Source: Corbicula japonica
Lineage: Eukaryota; Mollusca; Bivalvia; Venerida; Cyrenidae
Direction of reading: 5' to 3'
Assembly (NCBI GenBank): GCA_038501625.1
Contig: JAZAYU010000035.1
Coordinates: 1,002,001 to 1,066,000, forward strand
Length of the DNA stretch: 64,000 nucleotides
Positions 19,483 through 30,593 of this stretch are shown piece after piece (the first letter of the stretch is position 1; every line of letters starts with the position of its first letter). A program made the translations under genes and the position numbers. The notes below the pieces were generated by a model, which had not been told where the DNA came from, searched no databases, and saw only the letters and a list, made by a program, of their open reading frames with translations.

Positions 19483-21287
19483 TTTCCTAAACAAATCTGT
19501 TGTTGATCGTATACGAACTATGTTTATTTTATCTTACTCACAATAAAATTATTCAAACTAATCATCATGGATAGAAATATGCATCACGCAAATAAATGTA
19601 AGTGAGTTCCAAAGTTTCGCAGCGCTGTATCTAAATAAATACTTCTCAGTGCGTGCCGGGGTAATTCCGCCATATTGCTGTATGTAAAAGTAGTAATCAA
19701 AATTTCATACAGTAAAGAATAGCAGCCAAAATGTATTTGATTTTTTATTACAACGCCTTCGACTGTTTGTGCTGTGTGGCGACTGTAAAAAGTCTCTTAG
19801 TACAACCAATCCGTGATGTTATCATATAACGTAATTTTTAGGTCGTTGAGCACGATACTTATCCAATTTTAATGGTAATCATTATTTTATTTTAAAGCAA
19901 CTTTTGTTTTAATAATTCGGTAAGTTTAAGATATGTAGTTTCCCTATCCCAGCCAATATATATTTGTATAATAACCCCTAGGAAATATTTCCTGCTTTTT
20001 AATTTTTGTCTTTGACGTTTTCTGTGATAGCAGGACTAGTATTCTCAGATCCCGTCCAAATTATATTCTGTTCAGTTTCGCCCATTGTATGTTTTCATGT
20101 GTGCGCAAATCGGTTCTGTTACATGTATCTGGGGAAAATAAGCCGCTGATTATGGATTGGTATTAATCTGTAAATACCGCATTAAAGGTTCCATGTTCAC
20201 TTTAATACATGTATGCATACTTTCGTCTTTGACGGATCTAAATTGTACTTTTAACTTGTGCAAATGCTCATTGTGGGGCTTGGCGTCGTGAGAGGTATTT
20301 TGCATTCCATCACTGACATTGAACAGGCCCAATCGAACCGATAATGAAATATTTTCATATTTGTCGTGTTCGTTGGCATTCAATCTTCCCGTTTCATCTT
20401 TAACTAAAAATTATGTAAAATTTGGCCTTTAGATCAATTTATTCCCGATTAGTGAATTAAGGTTGTTATATTAAATAGATTGTTGATACCCTTCACCAAA
20501 AAGTTATTATATAGTAATAAATACAATTGAAACATTTCTTAGTCTTAGTTTTAGTGTAAGAGTAGTTCTAAATTTTTATTTACCATTGTTGCAATCCATT
20601 AAGATTAAAAAGTGATAAAATTATCTCATTTCAAAAGTGTGCTTGTTTATCTAATATGCTATTCTTTTAATATTGTTTTGCTATTGACGACTTGTCATGA
20701 GATTAAAACAAATAAATTAAAATCTTCGATTATTGATCAAACGTATGGGTAGGATGTACTCGCTAGAAAACTGTGAACAAAAATGAATCATGAGGGTTTT
20801 AGAATTTTATAATTACCAACCATTCCTCGTGTATCCCGAAAATATAAGAAATTTTCTTTGAGATTTAGAGAATCAGTATCTGGAAACACAGTTATTCAGA
20901 GCATCAGTGAATTGTTAAATATCGCAAAAATATGGATAAACGGTATATTTTTCTCCATAAATAAATTAATTTGTTGTTTGATAACATGATTTATTTTATG
21001 CTTTTAGTGCAAGAAAGCATTTACTAAAGTTTGTTTGTTTCTATCATGAGGCGATATCTAGGTATTGATATGATAAGACACATCAATAAGTAAAATAAAT
21101 ATCAATACTATATAATCTACATGAAAACAATGCAGGAAATACTTATTTAAAAGTATAAAGAAATAAATTGATTTGCAAGGTTGAACATTAATTTGCTTTG
21201 AAAAGAAGTAAAAGTAAAATCAGTAGTATTTATTTGAAACAACCTATGTATGTATTTTTTTAAATTGTTTACCCTCCAGATTGTCAG
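19483..21287. other. intergenic region between copies 2 and 3
   Basis: Begins with the copy 2 3' UTR (AATAAA at 19591-19596) and contains an R3 repeat at 20318-20395. No convincing signal-peptide exon for copy 3 could be found; 20935 starts a short frame that stops after ten codons. Confidence 0.5.
20318..20395 (+). repeat. R3 dispersed repeat
   Basis: AACAGGCCCAATCGAACCG, then ATATTTTCATATTTGTCGTG and TTCGTTGGCATTCAA, aligned with 3352-3430 of copy 1. Confidence 0.55.
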
Positions 21288-21396
21288 GAGATGTGGGTTG
21301 CAGATATTACTATGGCTCGTATTACTGGCAATATACAATAAGATATTGTAATGATGGTTATTACTGTTGTGGTTCATATGACTACCGCCAATGTTG
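21288..21396 (+). CDS. copy 3 exon 2: Tyr-rich ectodomain
   Basis: Two acceptors occur 8 bases apart (CTCCAG at 21279 and GTCAG at 21287). Only the second keeps the phase 1 to 2 pattern and the Cys frame, so it was chosen. The donor is GTAAAT. Confidence 0.6.
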
Positions 21397-22719
21397 GTAA
21401 ATAAATTCAAATTGATTTACATGTATGATATGTTTATACTATTTATATATAATCTTATATGTTTATTAGCCTTTTACTTAGAAATGATCAAATAAGCAAT
21501 AAGAGCGTTGACGTTAAGTTTTAATACAATCTCATTCAATGATATCACTTTTAAGCCCCGTGCACCATTTCGGTATATTTTCTAATTAGGCCCTCCGTCT
21601 TTTTAAACTCGACTAAAACTATAGTAAGAACACAGTATGATAGTTTCCTTAAAATATAGTTATTTTACCTTACCTTTTTGCGAGTTGCCAAAAAGGCAAG
21701 GAAACTGTTTGTACAGCAAGAGAATCTATTATCTATAGAGAAGTGAAATATGCATAATTATCAGGAATCGCCACACTCACAAAACACAGCTTCACACGAG
21801 GGTAAAAGAAGAGAGGAAAAGAGAGCATGAGTTTATAAGTATGTCAACTCAATTAAGACGCCACAAACAATTAACAAAAAAGATAACCCTTGGGGTTACC
21901 CCAACCTCTGAACGGTCAGTGGCAAAACAATTTGCAACTGTGGGTTTAAACCAGGGTCTAGTGTGCATCAACCTCATACTTGCCATATCAGCAATCAAGT
22001 ACAAGTTGTCAGGTGAAATAACTCCAACTCACCCATCAGCTTAACGATGTTGCATGCAAACGCACACAAACATATAAAAAATAAGAAGCTAAAAGCATTG
22101 CAAAGACAAAGGGGCGTGTACTCTATGATCTTACCGAGAACAGACCCCCTGGAGTCAAGTTAGCAAAAACACGATAAAATCTTATCGAAACTTACGACAT
22201 TATTTTAGAGACCATAATAATAAATGCTGACGTCACTCCAAGAAAAAAACCTTTCGGCATGACAGTGCATTCAATTTCAAACATACTTTTTGAATCATTT
22301 GGACTACACACTTGTTTCTATTATTTCCGATTTCGTGCTGACGAATGAGTTTCAATCAATGAGGTTTTATGAATATACCTGCTTCTAAGCCATTTTGATT
22401 TTCGATCTCGATAATTATTTGTATGTTGCTGATATTAAATTTCAACTGACTAACGTAAGAATAAGATTAACAGAAGATATTCCTTTGTGTATAAATCATT
22501 TTAGTTTCAGTAATTACAACAAAGATTACAAAGGAAGTGGGAGCAATACCTCCGATAACAGTTTGTCAGGCGGTCAAATCGCAGGAATTGTCATTGGTGT
22601 AATTAGTGGAATCATTTGCTTTGTACTCGTACGCAAATACTGGAGGAAAAATAAAAATACTCGTGTTGTAGCTTCAGCGGTTAACATTACTGTGATCAAC
22701 GTTAAACCACATGGACCAT
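21288..22719 (+). CDS. copy 3: divergent CYYR1/STMC6-like gene, exons 2 and 3 only
   Basis: Two exons keep the family's exact phases: 21288-21396 (phase 1 to 2) and 22511-22719 (phase 2 to 1). Exon 2 reads VGCRYYYGSYYWQY then RYCNDGYYCCGSYDYRQC, retaining the YC-x5-CC core and the CC formed across the junction. Trp stands where the second Cys would be, and the spacings differ. Exon 3 has a Ser/Gly/Asn-rich stem, the helix GGQIAGIVIGVISGIICFVL and a basic RKYWRKNKNTR stop-transfer. Exon 1 and a tyrosine/proline tail exon were not found, so the ends may be lost, too short or too divergent to see. Confidence 0.6.
21746..22175 (+). repeat. R1 repeat, long copy in copy 3 intron 2
   Basis: Begins AAGTGAAATATGCAT and carries the CCTTGGGGTTACC, GGTTTAAACCAGGGTCTAG, CACTTGCC-like and CATGCAAACGCACACAAAC blocks. 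The open frame at 21841-22044 is part of the repeat. Confidence 0.6.
22511..22719 (+). CDS. copy 3 exon 3: transmembrane helix
   Basis: Starts after TAGTTTCAG and ends CCAT/GTAAGT in phase 1. It is longer than other exon 3s because of an SGSNTSDNSLSGG stem before the helix and a longer juxtamembrane part. Confidence 0.6.
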
Positions 22720-24948
22720 GTAAGTTTATGCTTTTCTTTTATAAATAATTAGTATGAATTTATTGTTGTTGCAAATTATTCAATAAACGCTTCATTCATT
22801 CATGCTCAGTGTGGCCAAGTTGGAGATCACATAATAATCATATAAAGCATCAAACTCATTTTGTTTATGGAAAATGAAAATTGCGTACATACTAAATTAT
22901 TATTGATGTAAGAAACTTAGCAAGTAACAGTTCATTAAAATTGATTGCCGTTTTCTATTGTAGTTATCTCTAATATTAATGTGATGCAATTCTTAATTCG
23001 GTCAGTCAGTACATCAGGCACACATCATAAGAGTGATATAATATTGCAGACAACTTGTGTATGGAATTGTCATTCCTTCCTATGTTACTGATGAACAAAC
23101 CATTGTTAATGATAAATGTCACCTTTTAAGAACAATTCCTTCCCAATGCCTGTTTTTTCAAACTGGTTTTGATTAGAAATTCTTTATTAATTTATTGTCA
23201 TAGTCGTTTTATTATTAAAATCCATATGCCTAGCCAATCGTGATATTAAGCTAAATATGACATGCATGAAAACCTGAGTTTTATGGCGCACATCTTTTGT
23301 TTCACAGCACAAATTGTGTCTAAACACTACAACTCGGTCGACTAGACCTGTAATGAGTGTCACTTACACATTGGACATTTTGCTTGATTTAAGGTATTGC
23401 GCATTTCGCCATTGCTTTGCCATTGACAAAAATATTAAAATCTCTCAAACGGTACAATGCATTTCCATCAAATTTTGCACAAATAAATGCTTTAAGTGTA
23501 TGATTATTTTGCATACGTTAAGAAAAGTTGGAACAGTAGAAAAAATAGTTAGACCTAACATATCCCTTAAAATTCTATTTGCAGTTTACCACAAAAACCA
23601 AGCAACTCAAAACAACAATTCAAATGTCAACATGTGTGAAATGAAACTGACAACAATATCTAAGGTCCTTGAAAAGAACTTTCAATTGTGAAAAGAGAAA
23701 TTAACATTGTATAGATTTGTTAGACTTAAGGACCTTAGGTATCATTGTCAGTAACTCATTACTCATCAAAACATTTAAATTGATGTTTAGTGTTCCTTTT
23801 TTGATAAATTAAAAATAGAATTTTAGAAGTTTTTCGGTCTAACTTTTTTTTGCTGTTCTTACATTTCTTCATATGTAAATAAAAAACACATATAAATAAC
23901 ATTGGTTTGTGCAAAGTTTGATGGAACTGCATTGTGCCGTTTGAGAAATTTTAATATATTTCTATTTGTCTATGTCAAAGCAATGGCAAAAGGCGCAATA
24001 CTTTCAACAAAATGTGCAGGATAAAACATGAAGAACGCAAAACGATTAACTGCAAAACAGCTTGTACTGTATTCATATAACGTCGGTTTAATATCAAAAC
24101 CTCGTACGAAGTTTTGAAATTATGAAATATCCACCAATCAGAATACGTTATTTCAACACATGACTATCTTGAACCTTTCCCATAGGTATAGACAATCCCA
24201 GAAATCGATAACTCCCGTGAATAACTTCCCCTGAATACTCTCCGTTTTGGCCATTACGGTACTGAAGAAAACTTCCAAACAAACCAGCAGTGCCGATTTA
24301 TTTTTGATATTGGTCAACTCTTTAAGAATTGTATATATATATATGAACCCTTGCAGAATACTAAATATAAAAATGTTTAACAAATTATTTTTAAAAAGGC
24401 GACAGAAATTTACTAGTGGTGTCAGCATTATGCAATCTTAAAGACCCATTGGTTAAGAATGACTGATGGAAACGATTAATGTATAGCATTGGAATAAAGA
24501 AACACAACAACCTATTACTTAAACATCTTCTTTTTACATAAAGTGGAAGTGTTGTGACACACTTCTTCATTTTATGAAAAAAGGAAAGAAATTTAATTAA
24601 TGAATTACTAACATTACAATTTTAATAACGGCATATTTTAACTCTAGACCAGCTAGCATACTTATGCCGTCTGATCAGGATCTGAACTATTCACGTTTTG
24701 ATTCATTAGATTATTTCCGATTAAGAAGAAAACATCGTAGATCCTGATTCAGGCAGCATGGATAGTTAAGATCCAGATAAGCTGGCACATCCATCCCATC
24801 CCATCTGGTTCTACACTGTTCGCCTAAGCGCTTATTGTCATATATTTATATTACGCATGTTTAAATGATACATGATAAAAAGTAATAAGTGGTTGTGAAA
24901 GTTTGCCCAGTGACTTGTACAAACAATGTCAGGTCAAAGCATATATTT
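22720..24948. other. region downstream of copy 3
   Basis: Dominated by a long palindrome (23374-24018). The 125-codon frame at 23314-23691 lies in its left arm and is not supported as a gene. A weaker inverted repeat around CCAGCT...AGCTGG lies at 24650-24795. No tail exon for copy 3 was recognised. Confidence 0.5.
23374..24018. mobile_element. long palindrome, probable foldback DNA element
   Basis: The arms pair over almost their whole length. GGTATTGCGCATTTCGCCAT at the left matches the complement of ATGGCAAAAGGCGCAATAC at the right, and CTCAAACGGTACAATGCA matches TGCATTGTGCCGTTTGAG. The centre closes with CTAAGGTCCTT and AAGGACCTTAG. The arms are about 300 bases each. Confidence 0.75.
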
Positions 24949-25740
24949 AACAAGAAATATCTTTAAAAAAGATAAACGGCGTTGATGGAAAAGATTTTTA
25001 TATATAAGAAAGAAATAAATAAAGAGCGTGCAAAAATTTCGTCCTGTGATAATACGTCGATTAAAGAAGAATGTCTAACATTAACTGTACATTTATTCAG
25101 TTTCAATAAAATACCTCTTGTAGAGTTAGTACTAATGATGAATAAATATCATTAAAATGCAATAAATGAAAATAATAACAACTTGTTACAAGAGCGAAAT
25201 TTACCAACTTTTACGTAAATTAACTTTAAAAAAGTGTCCCTCCTGAGTATTGAACCCGGGGCCTCAGATTGAGAGGCGAGTGTGATAACCACTACACCAA
25301 GACGATTTGAATTTCTGGTCTTGAAATTAACAATCTGTATCAAAGGAACTGGAAAGGAACCAGTAAGAACCAGAAATATCTGCACTTCTCTGTCGTTTTA
25401 CACTGTGTATTGTACTCGAGTGTTAACCTGACACCCATGAATATTCCTAATAAAACCGTATTTGAGCCATCAATTGACTTAACTGGTTACTTATACCGTA
25501 AATATCCTTTTCTCCAATACAATTATCGCTTTTAAAAACGAAAATGCCAGAACATATAAGTGCCAGGTAAATGCTAACACACAATATAAAATCGTTACGG
25601 TAATCATTAACGAGACCCACTAATAACCAATCAAAATAATCTATTTGATTTTCCCGCTGCATAATAAGTTTTATTTACAATATTTCATTGGTCGAAAAAC
25701 TAGGTCAAAAGTGAGCTTAGACAGCTAACGCCGAAAAATT
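24949..25740 (-). repeat. dispersed repeat R2, inverted copy
   Basis: Reverse complement of the units at 7753-9987, from CAAGAAATATCTTTAAAAAA to GCTAACGCCGAAAAA, including the tRNA-like core (25234-25302, B box complement TTGAACCC). Frames here (25152-25385, 25447-25662) are repeat-derived. Confidence 0.65.
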
Positions 25741-26061
25741 AAATGATTAAACTGATTAACCCTTAACAGTCTGATTTTTGGGGATTTGTGAAGATCACAA
25801 GAGTACCATAGTTTACCCTGCTCTTTACTTGTAAACATATGAAAACAACTGTCATTTGCTAATGAATAAAATTACAAAACAAGTTATTATAAAAAGTGAT
25901 TTTGCGATAAAATCATTGCGAAATTTAATGCTTTAACTATTCAGTTAATATGATTTCAGTTTAAAGTTTAATTTTAACTGTTTTATCACAGTGGAGGGTT
26001 AATTTTGTAGTCTTCATAGTCACAGGTTTTCAGGAATCTTCAGTATCGTTATGGTGAATTA

Positions 26062-26086
26062 GTCACGTGACTACCAATATGGCGGC
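26062..26086 (+). promoter_or_regulatory. E-box plus YY1-type promoter cluster
   Basis: GTCACGTGAC (26062-26071) is a perfect palindromic USF/MiT-type E-box. AATATGGCGGC (26076-26086) matches the YY1 consensus AAnATGGCGGC, which in animals often overlaps the start codon of housekeeping genes. Such a pair is striking in this AT-rich intergenic stretch. Confidence 0.5.
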
Positions 26087-26120
26087 GGTCAATTTATCAA
26101 TTCTGGGATTGTCTATAGAG
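26079..26120 (+). CDS. possible first coding exon at the YY1-type site
   Basis: The ATG inside the YY1-like motif opens MAAVNLSILGLSIE, followed by a GTGTGAGG donor-like sequence. Splicing to the visible acceptors at 26446 or 26747 meets a stop almost at once. So this is either a noncoding or upstream-ORF transcript, an exon whose partner is unseen, or chance. I do not recognise the peptide. Confidence 0.25.
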
Positions 26121-26746
26121 GTGTGAGGAAAACGTGTATAAGTATAAAGTATTCAATTTATTCTGTATATAATTGTATACACTTTTCATGTTTTCCATGT
26201 GCAACTCTACATATAACATTATTATACACTAGGCATATTGTTATGATACCCACCTGATTTTTAAACAGCATTTATATATATATTATTTATATGTAATGCA
26301 GTAAAATTTTATTTTCACAATTTCTATTTACTAATATAACACTCATGTCCGACTCCAATGCTATGTAAATGCTAATATTTAAGAATGGCCCTAGACCTGC
26401 TTATTTAATAAGAATCTCACTGACCTTTTTCTTATATTATTACAGATTTAGCATTCGGATCTCAATAAAAACTTCATCGAATACATATACACTGTTTTAA
26501 GTCACTATTCTTGCTTTTCTCGCGCCTTATGTAGTAACATTATATGACCGTCAGCCAAAATAACCGATGTCTGTAACACACACTGTTTGCTATACATGTG
26601 TACCCCGATGTTTGAACATCGGTCGGTTCATGACTCTTGTTCTAAATTACAATATGAAGATGGACTAGTTTCCAAAAAAGTTTATCGTGATAAAACAAAA
26701 CAATAAACTGGAAAATTCAACCTCGATGTTTCTATTGTCATTTCAG

Positions 26747-26795
26747 ATAAAATGAGTGGCAGATATTTATACTGAACGCCAACGACTAGGTCAAG
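26747..26795 (+). ncRNA. possible internal exon of an unassigned transcript
   Basis: Bounded by a good acceptor (TCTATTGTCATTTCAG) and donor (CAAG/GTAAGA). A further acceptor-like TATATTTCAG ends at 26967. The exon has stops in the relevant frames, so a noncoding transcript from the 26.07 kb promoter-like site is one reading. This is speculative. Confidence 0.25.
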
Positions 26796-26986
26796 GTAAG
26801 AATGATTTAACAAAAATGTCTATCATGAGAATGATTAAATAAATATAGTTAAATAATGAAAAAAAATGACATCAAAAAGTATACTCTGAGAATTATCTTA
26901 ATGATAATTAGACTTTTAATATAATTTTATCATATGTACCGAACTAACCTACTTTTCTATATTTCAGATTAGTGACAGGTGGATTG

Positions 26987-27138
<152 letters not shown>

Positions 27139-27481
27139 AGTCGGGACGCCTCTGCCTTCATTTGGTTATCGTCCATATTTGTTCCGTTTTCCCTAAGGAT
27201 ACATTTTTTGGAATAACTAACATCCACATATTGCGTAATATGTGAATCAAACTCATTTAGTAACTTACCAAATTTCGATATATACAAGATTCAAGTCTAT
27301 CGTAATCAGGACATTTTAAAGATCTAAGAAGGAGACAAAAATAAAAAGTTCAGCACTGTTTCTATACTCGAAAGAAAAAGTTTAGTCTGTATTTTCGTTG
27401 CCGCCCCTAATCTGCAATATTGCAAATATCATATAATACTGAACACATGTGTCTTATTCAAATTTCTTATCACATACATAC

Positions 27482-27681
27482 ACGCCCGGTAAACATTCGT
27501 TCCACAACCCAAAAAAAAAAAGAACACATTCCCCGATATTTGAAAAGTTCGTCTTTCTGTAATACAAAGGGAAAAAATGTTGGTAAATCTCACCTTTTTC
27601 GGCTTTCGCTCAATACCGGAAGTGGTTTTCGCACATTTTGTTATGTTCTCTTTTTGGTTGTAGCGAATGTTTACCGGGCGT
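27482..27681. mobile_element. MITE with about 40-bp terminal inverted repeats
   Basis: ACGCCCGGTAAACATTCG at the left is complementary to CGAATGTTTACCGGGCGT at the right, extended by ACAACC/GGTTGT and poly-A/GAACA stretches. It has TA on both sides. The homologous Tc1-like sequence at about 10127-10135 is uninterrupted, which gives an empty site. The frames at 27420-27701 and 27429-27737 lie over it. Confidence 0.75.
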
Positions 27682-28797
27682 ACCAAACTTGTTTTTTTTA
27701 ACGGAAACCTTCCTCTTAAGACCGTATTTGTGTACACTCAAAATACACGAGGTTTCAGATTGATAATCAAAGCGCTGAAAGCGTTGGAAGACTGGCGCGC
27801 TGGTTGAATCGAACTTGCCCTGCACAGATATCATTACTTTAAACATATGAAACTATGTGTGATTTAATTCAATGCGTTAGGTTTTTTTCGAAGTCATGAG
27901 ACATACTAAGTGAATACCAACATTCTTACGATATTGTTCTAGATCAGAAAGAACAATTTTATCATATCTGTTAGTCCCTGACGGACTGTTTTCGTTTTTC
28001 TCTCCCACCCTATGACTGTGAAAAAAACTTTGTTTTTTAACATATTCTGTAGCTTTTGATATATATTTACAGCTTCATAATCGTTGCTTTCTAACACTTT
28101 CTGACACAAAAATATTGTTTGACAAACTTTTCCATACTTCCAGTAAATTATTAACTTGTTCGCAAACAGGGTTAGATTTATCACCAGCTTAAATACATCT
28201 CATTCGAAAGAGGAAATACCTATAAGTAAACTTACATTTTTGTATGGCATCCAATAAAATTGGCTTAAAATTCAAACTTTTCTTCCGTATTGTTAAAAGG
28301 TTGTGCTAATGACCGCCTAGCTTTTTGAAAAGCTAAAACTTGTATCCTTTTATACTTGTCCGAACAACAACATTAAAATTTTAATTGTTTTCTTGTTTTT
28401 ATTTGTAGCATTATCTTTCAAAGTTCGCATTCCTTCTCGAAATATTTGTATTTTCTTAAAATGCAATACTTTTTATGCCACACAACTACGAAATCTTTCA
28501 GGCGTAACTAAACTACTCATGCATATCCAGTTGCTTGTTCACTGCCGTAGCTGGTCGTGATTTCACTCTACATTTGTTAGCTGGCGTTTTTGGCATGGAT
28601 GCTCCAAAATTACACGGAAACTTACTATCAATCGCTCAGCATTCGTGGAATGGTGTGCTGCATTGTGCTTCACACATGTGCAGAACATTTCGGCCTGCTC
28701 TCGCGGTGACCACAAAACCTCACTTACTTGATACGCTCTCGTTGTCGCAATGATAGACCCGAAGTTAACGACGACGCGTCGCTGTGTTCACGACATC

Positions 28798-28836
28798 GTT
28801 ACTTAAGACTGGCGCATGCGCGCCAGTCTTAAAACG
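28798..28836. repeat. short GC-rich palindrome
   Basis: TTAAGACTGGCGC and GCGCCAGTCTTAA are perfect 13-bp arms around ATGC, at the edge where Tc1-like homology resumes. It may be the terminus or footprint of another element. Confidence 0.6.
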
Positions 28837-28959
28837 GACATGGTTATTTTCACAAATTTTGGTTTTCACTAAAAGAGCATTGTACACATTGAAGAATCCG
28901 TGGTAAATTTTTGGTAGCTTGCATAGGTCGTCGTCTTGGTGAATCCATAATTGTCAGAA

Positions 28960-29165
28960 ATATCGCTTTGAGTGTGCTAGATGTGACAGCAAGATTGAAA
29001 TGAAAACAATACGGGATTACCCTAACGCTGCCCGTTATTGCGCAGAAATCGTCATCTCTGTCATTGCTCCATACATAGTGAACGACAATGTTTGACGTTT
29101 TCAGCAGGATAATGCACGCTGGCACATCATACACGGAACGTTTTTGCTGAAAACAACATAAACTC
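28960..29165 (+). pseudogene. Tc1-like transposase C-terminal fragment
   Basis: Contains the FQQDNARWHIIHGTFL-like stretch around the second catalytic Asp, parallel to 11015-11080, with frame breaks. Only this fragment of the DDE domain is preserved. Confidence 0.5.
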
Positions 29166-29170
29166 TTTCG

Positions 29171-30590
29171 AATGACCATCAAAGTCCCGAAATCTCTCAG
29201 TTTGAGAGTAGTCCAGTAGAATTCGATTTTAACGGTACAGTATGAATGTTTTAATGGGTCGCAAACATTGCAAATGGCGAAAACCGGCTCAAATTCAAAA
29301 ATGAATTATGTGGGAAATATTTATTGCCACCTAGATTTTAGTAAAGAAATGTATTTAGCTTAGGTTGTAGTTAATGTTAGCACGCTCAATTTAGTCTAAT
29401 TCATGTTCTAATTACCAAGCACATACTAAAACGAAAGAAAAACCGTTTGCATGAGAACTATGATATTTATGGACAATATACCAAAGCAACTCATACCTCC
29501 TACCTGAAATAAGTATATGCTGGACAATGTTTAGTGCCAATTCGTCAAAATAATGTAAGGGTTTTCAAGAAAGTGCTGCCCCAGATAACATCCCTCCGAC
29601 CTTAGGAAGGTAATGCGGGAAAACTTTAACAATGAGTCATCATTGTGGATATTCTAGATCCGTATATCATTTATTTTGTAATACAATTAACCAACTACAG
29701 GAATCATATCATTTTAATTTCTTTGTCTGAAATTGGAGTATTATGTTCAAAGTTGAAACATAATGAGATAAATAATTATCAATTCTTGTTATTAAATAAC
29801 CATTAAGTTTCCTAGATGAATTTGGAAACCATTGGCATTTAATCAAGGCGGGGGTAAAACGTAAAGGTCACAAAATCTTCAGTAGCGTGTATATTATCCT
29901 TTAACAAAATTTCATGTCTCCTTAATTAAATATGAATCTTATGTAATTTTGAACAATTCTGTTTGATGCTGCGATATTGTTAATTCTTAACTGTCCTACC
30001 ACAGAAGATGCATTTTTTGGGCGTTTCGGTTTACCCTCTTAACAAGTGCTACGGTCGATTCTGTCACTTTTTATACTACTCCCAGCACGTTTGCATGTCC
30101 TTGGTTTACTAGGGAACGAATGGATTTTAATGGCAATTTCTTAAAAAAGTAAAAAGTCATGTTTTAAATTTGAAGAGTTTACTACAGTTCAATGAAGAGA
30201 AATTACAATTGTATGATCGGTGTAGTTGGAACATTAGTTAAGTGTTGTATATTAAAATATATATTGCTCGTATTATTTCTCTAATCTTTCTCTGTTTCTT
30301 TACGTGTTAAAAACTCCTAAAGTTTCTCCAGCCGCCTAACCCGAAAAACTCCGAATCGCCTTGGATTGTTGTTCCGATTCATGATCAACACTGACTGAAT
30401 TAATTTACAAACTTTTAAAAACGCTGAAAATCATTAAAATGACAACTCCTAAAATATGGCGGGACTTCAGAGACTTTCTTTACGTACGTATAACTGATAA
30501 TCAAACTTATACATCTGCCTATGCCACAGATTAAGCACAACTTCATATTTGCACACGTTGTTACTACAATTTGATTACTCTGAAGATTAA
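29171..30590. other. intergenic, nothing recognised
   Basis: AT-rich sequence with only short chance frames. It shows no tRNA boxes, no family exons and no clear inverted repeats. Confidence 0.5.
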
Positions 30591-30593
30591 TGT

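Larger units (their letters stand above)
27367..29170 (+). mobile_element. second Tc1-like relic, internally rearranged
   Basis: The left end CTCGAAAGAAAAAGTTTAGT matches the left terminus of the element at 10018, followed by the same CAATATTGCAAATATC block. Homology resumes at 28838 with ATTTTCACAAATTTTGG-type sequence and continues through the transposase fragment to about 29165. The right terminus was not found. A MITE and about 1 kb of other sequence are inserted. Confidence 0.55.

Noticed and set aside
23314..23691. 125-codon frame downstream of copy 3, considered as its missing tail exon
   Set aside because: Lies in the arm of a long palindrome and has no Pro/Tyr/Gln-rich composition or matching splice phase.
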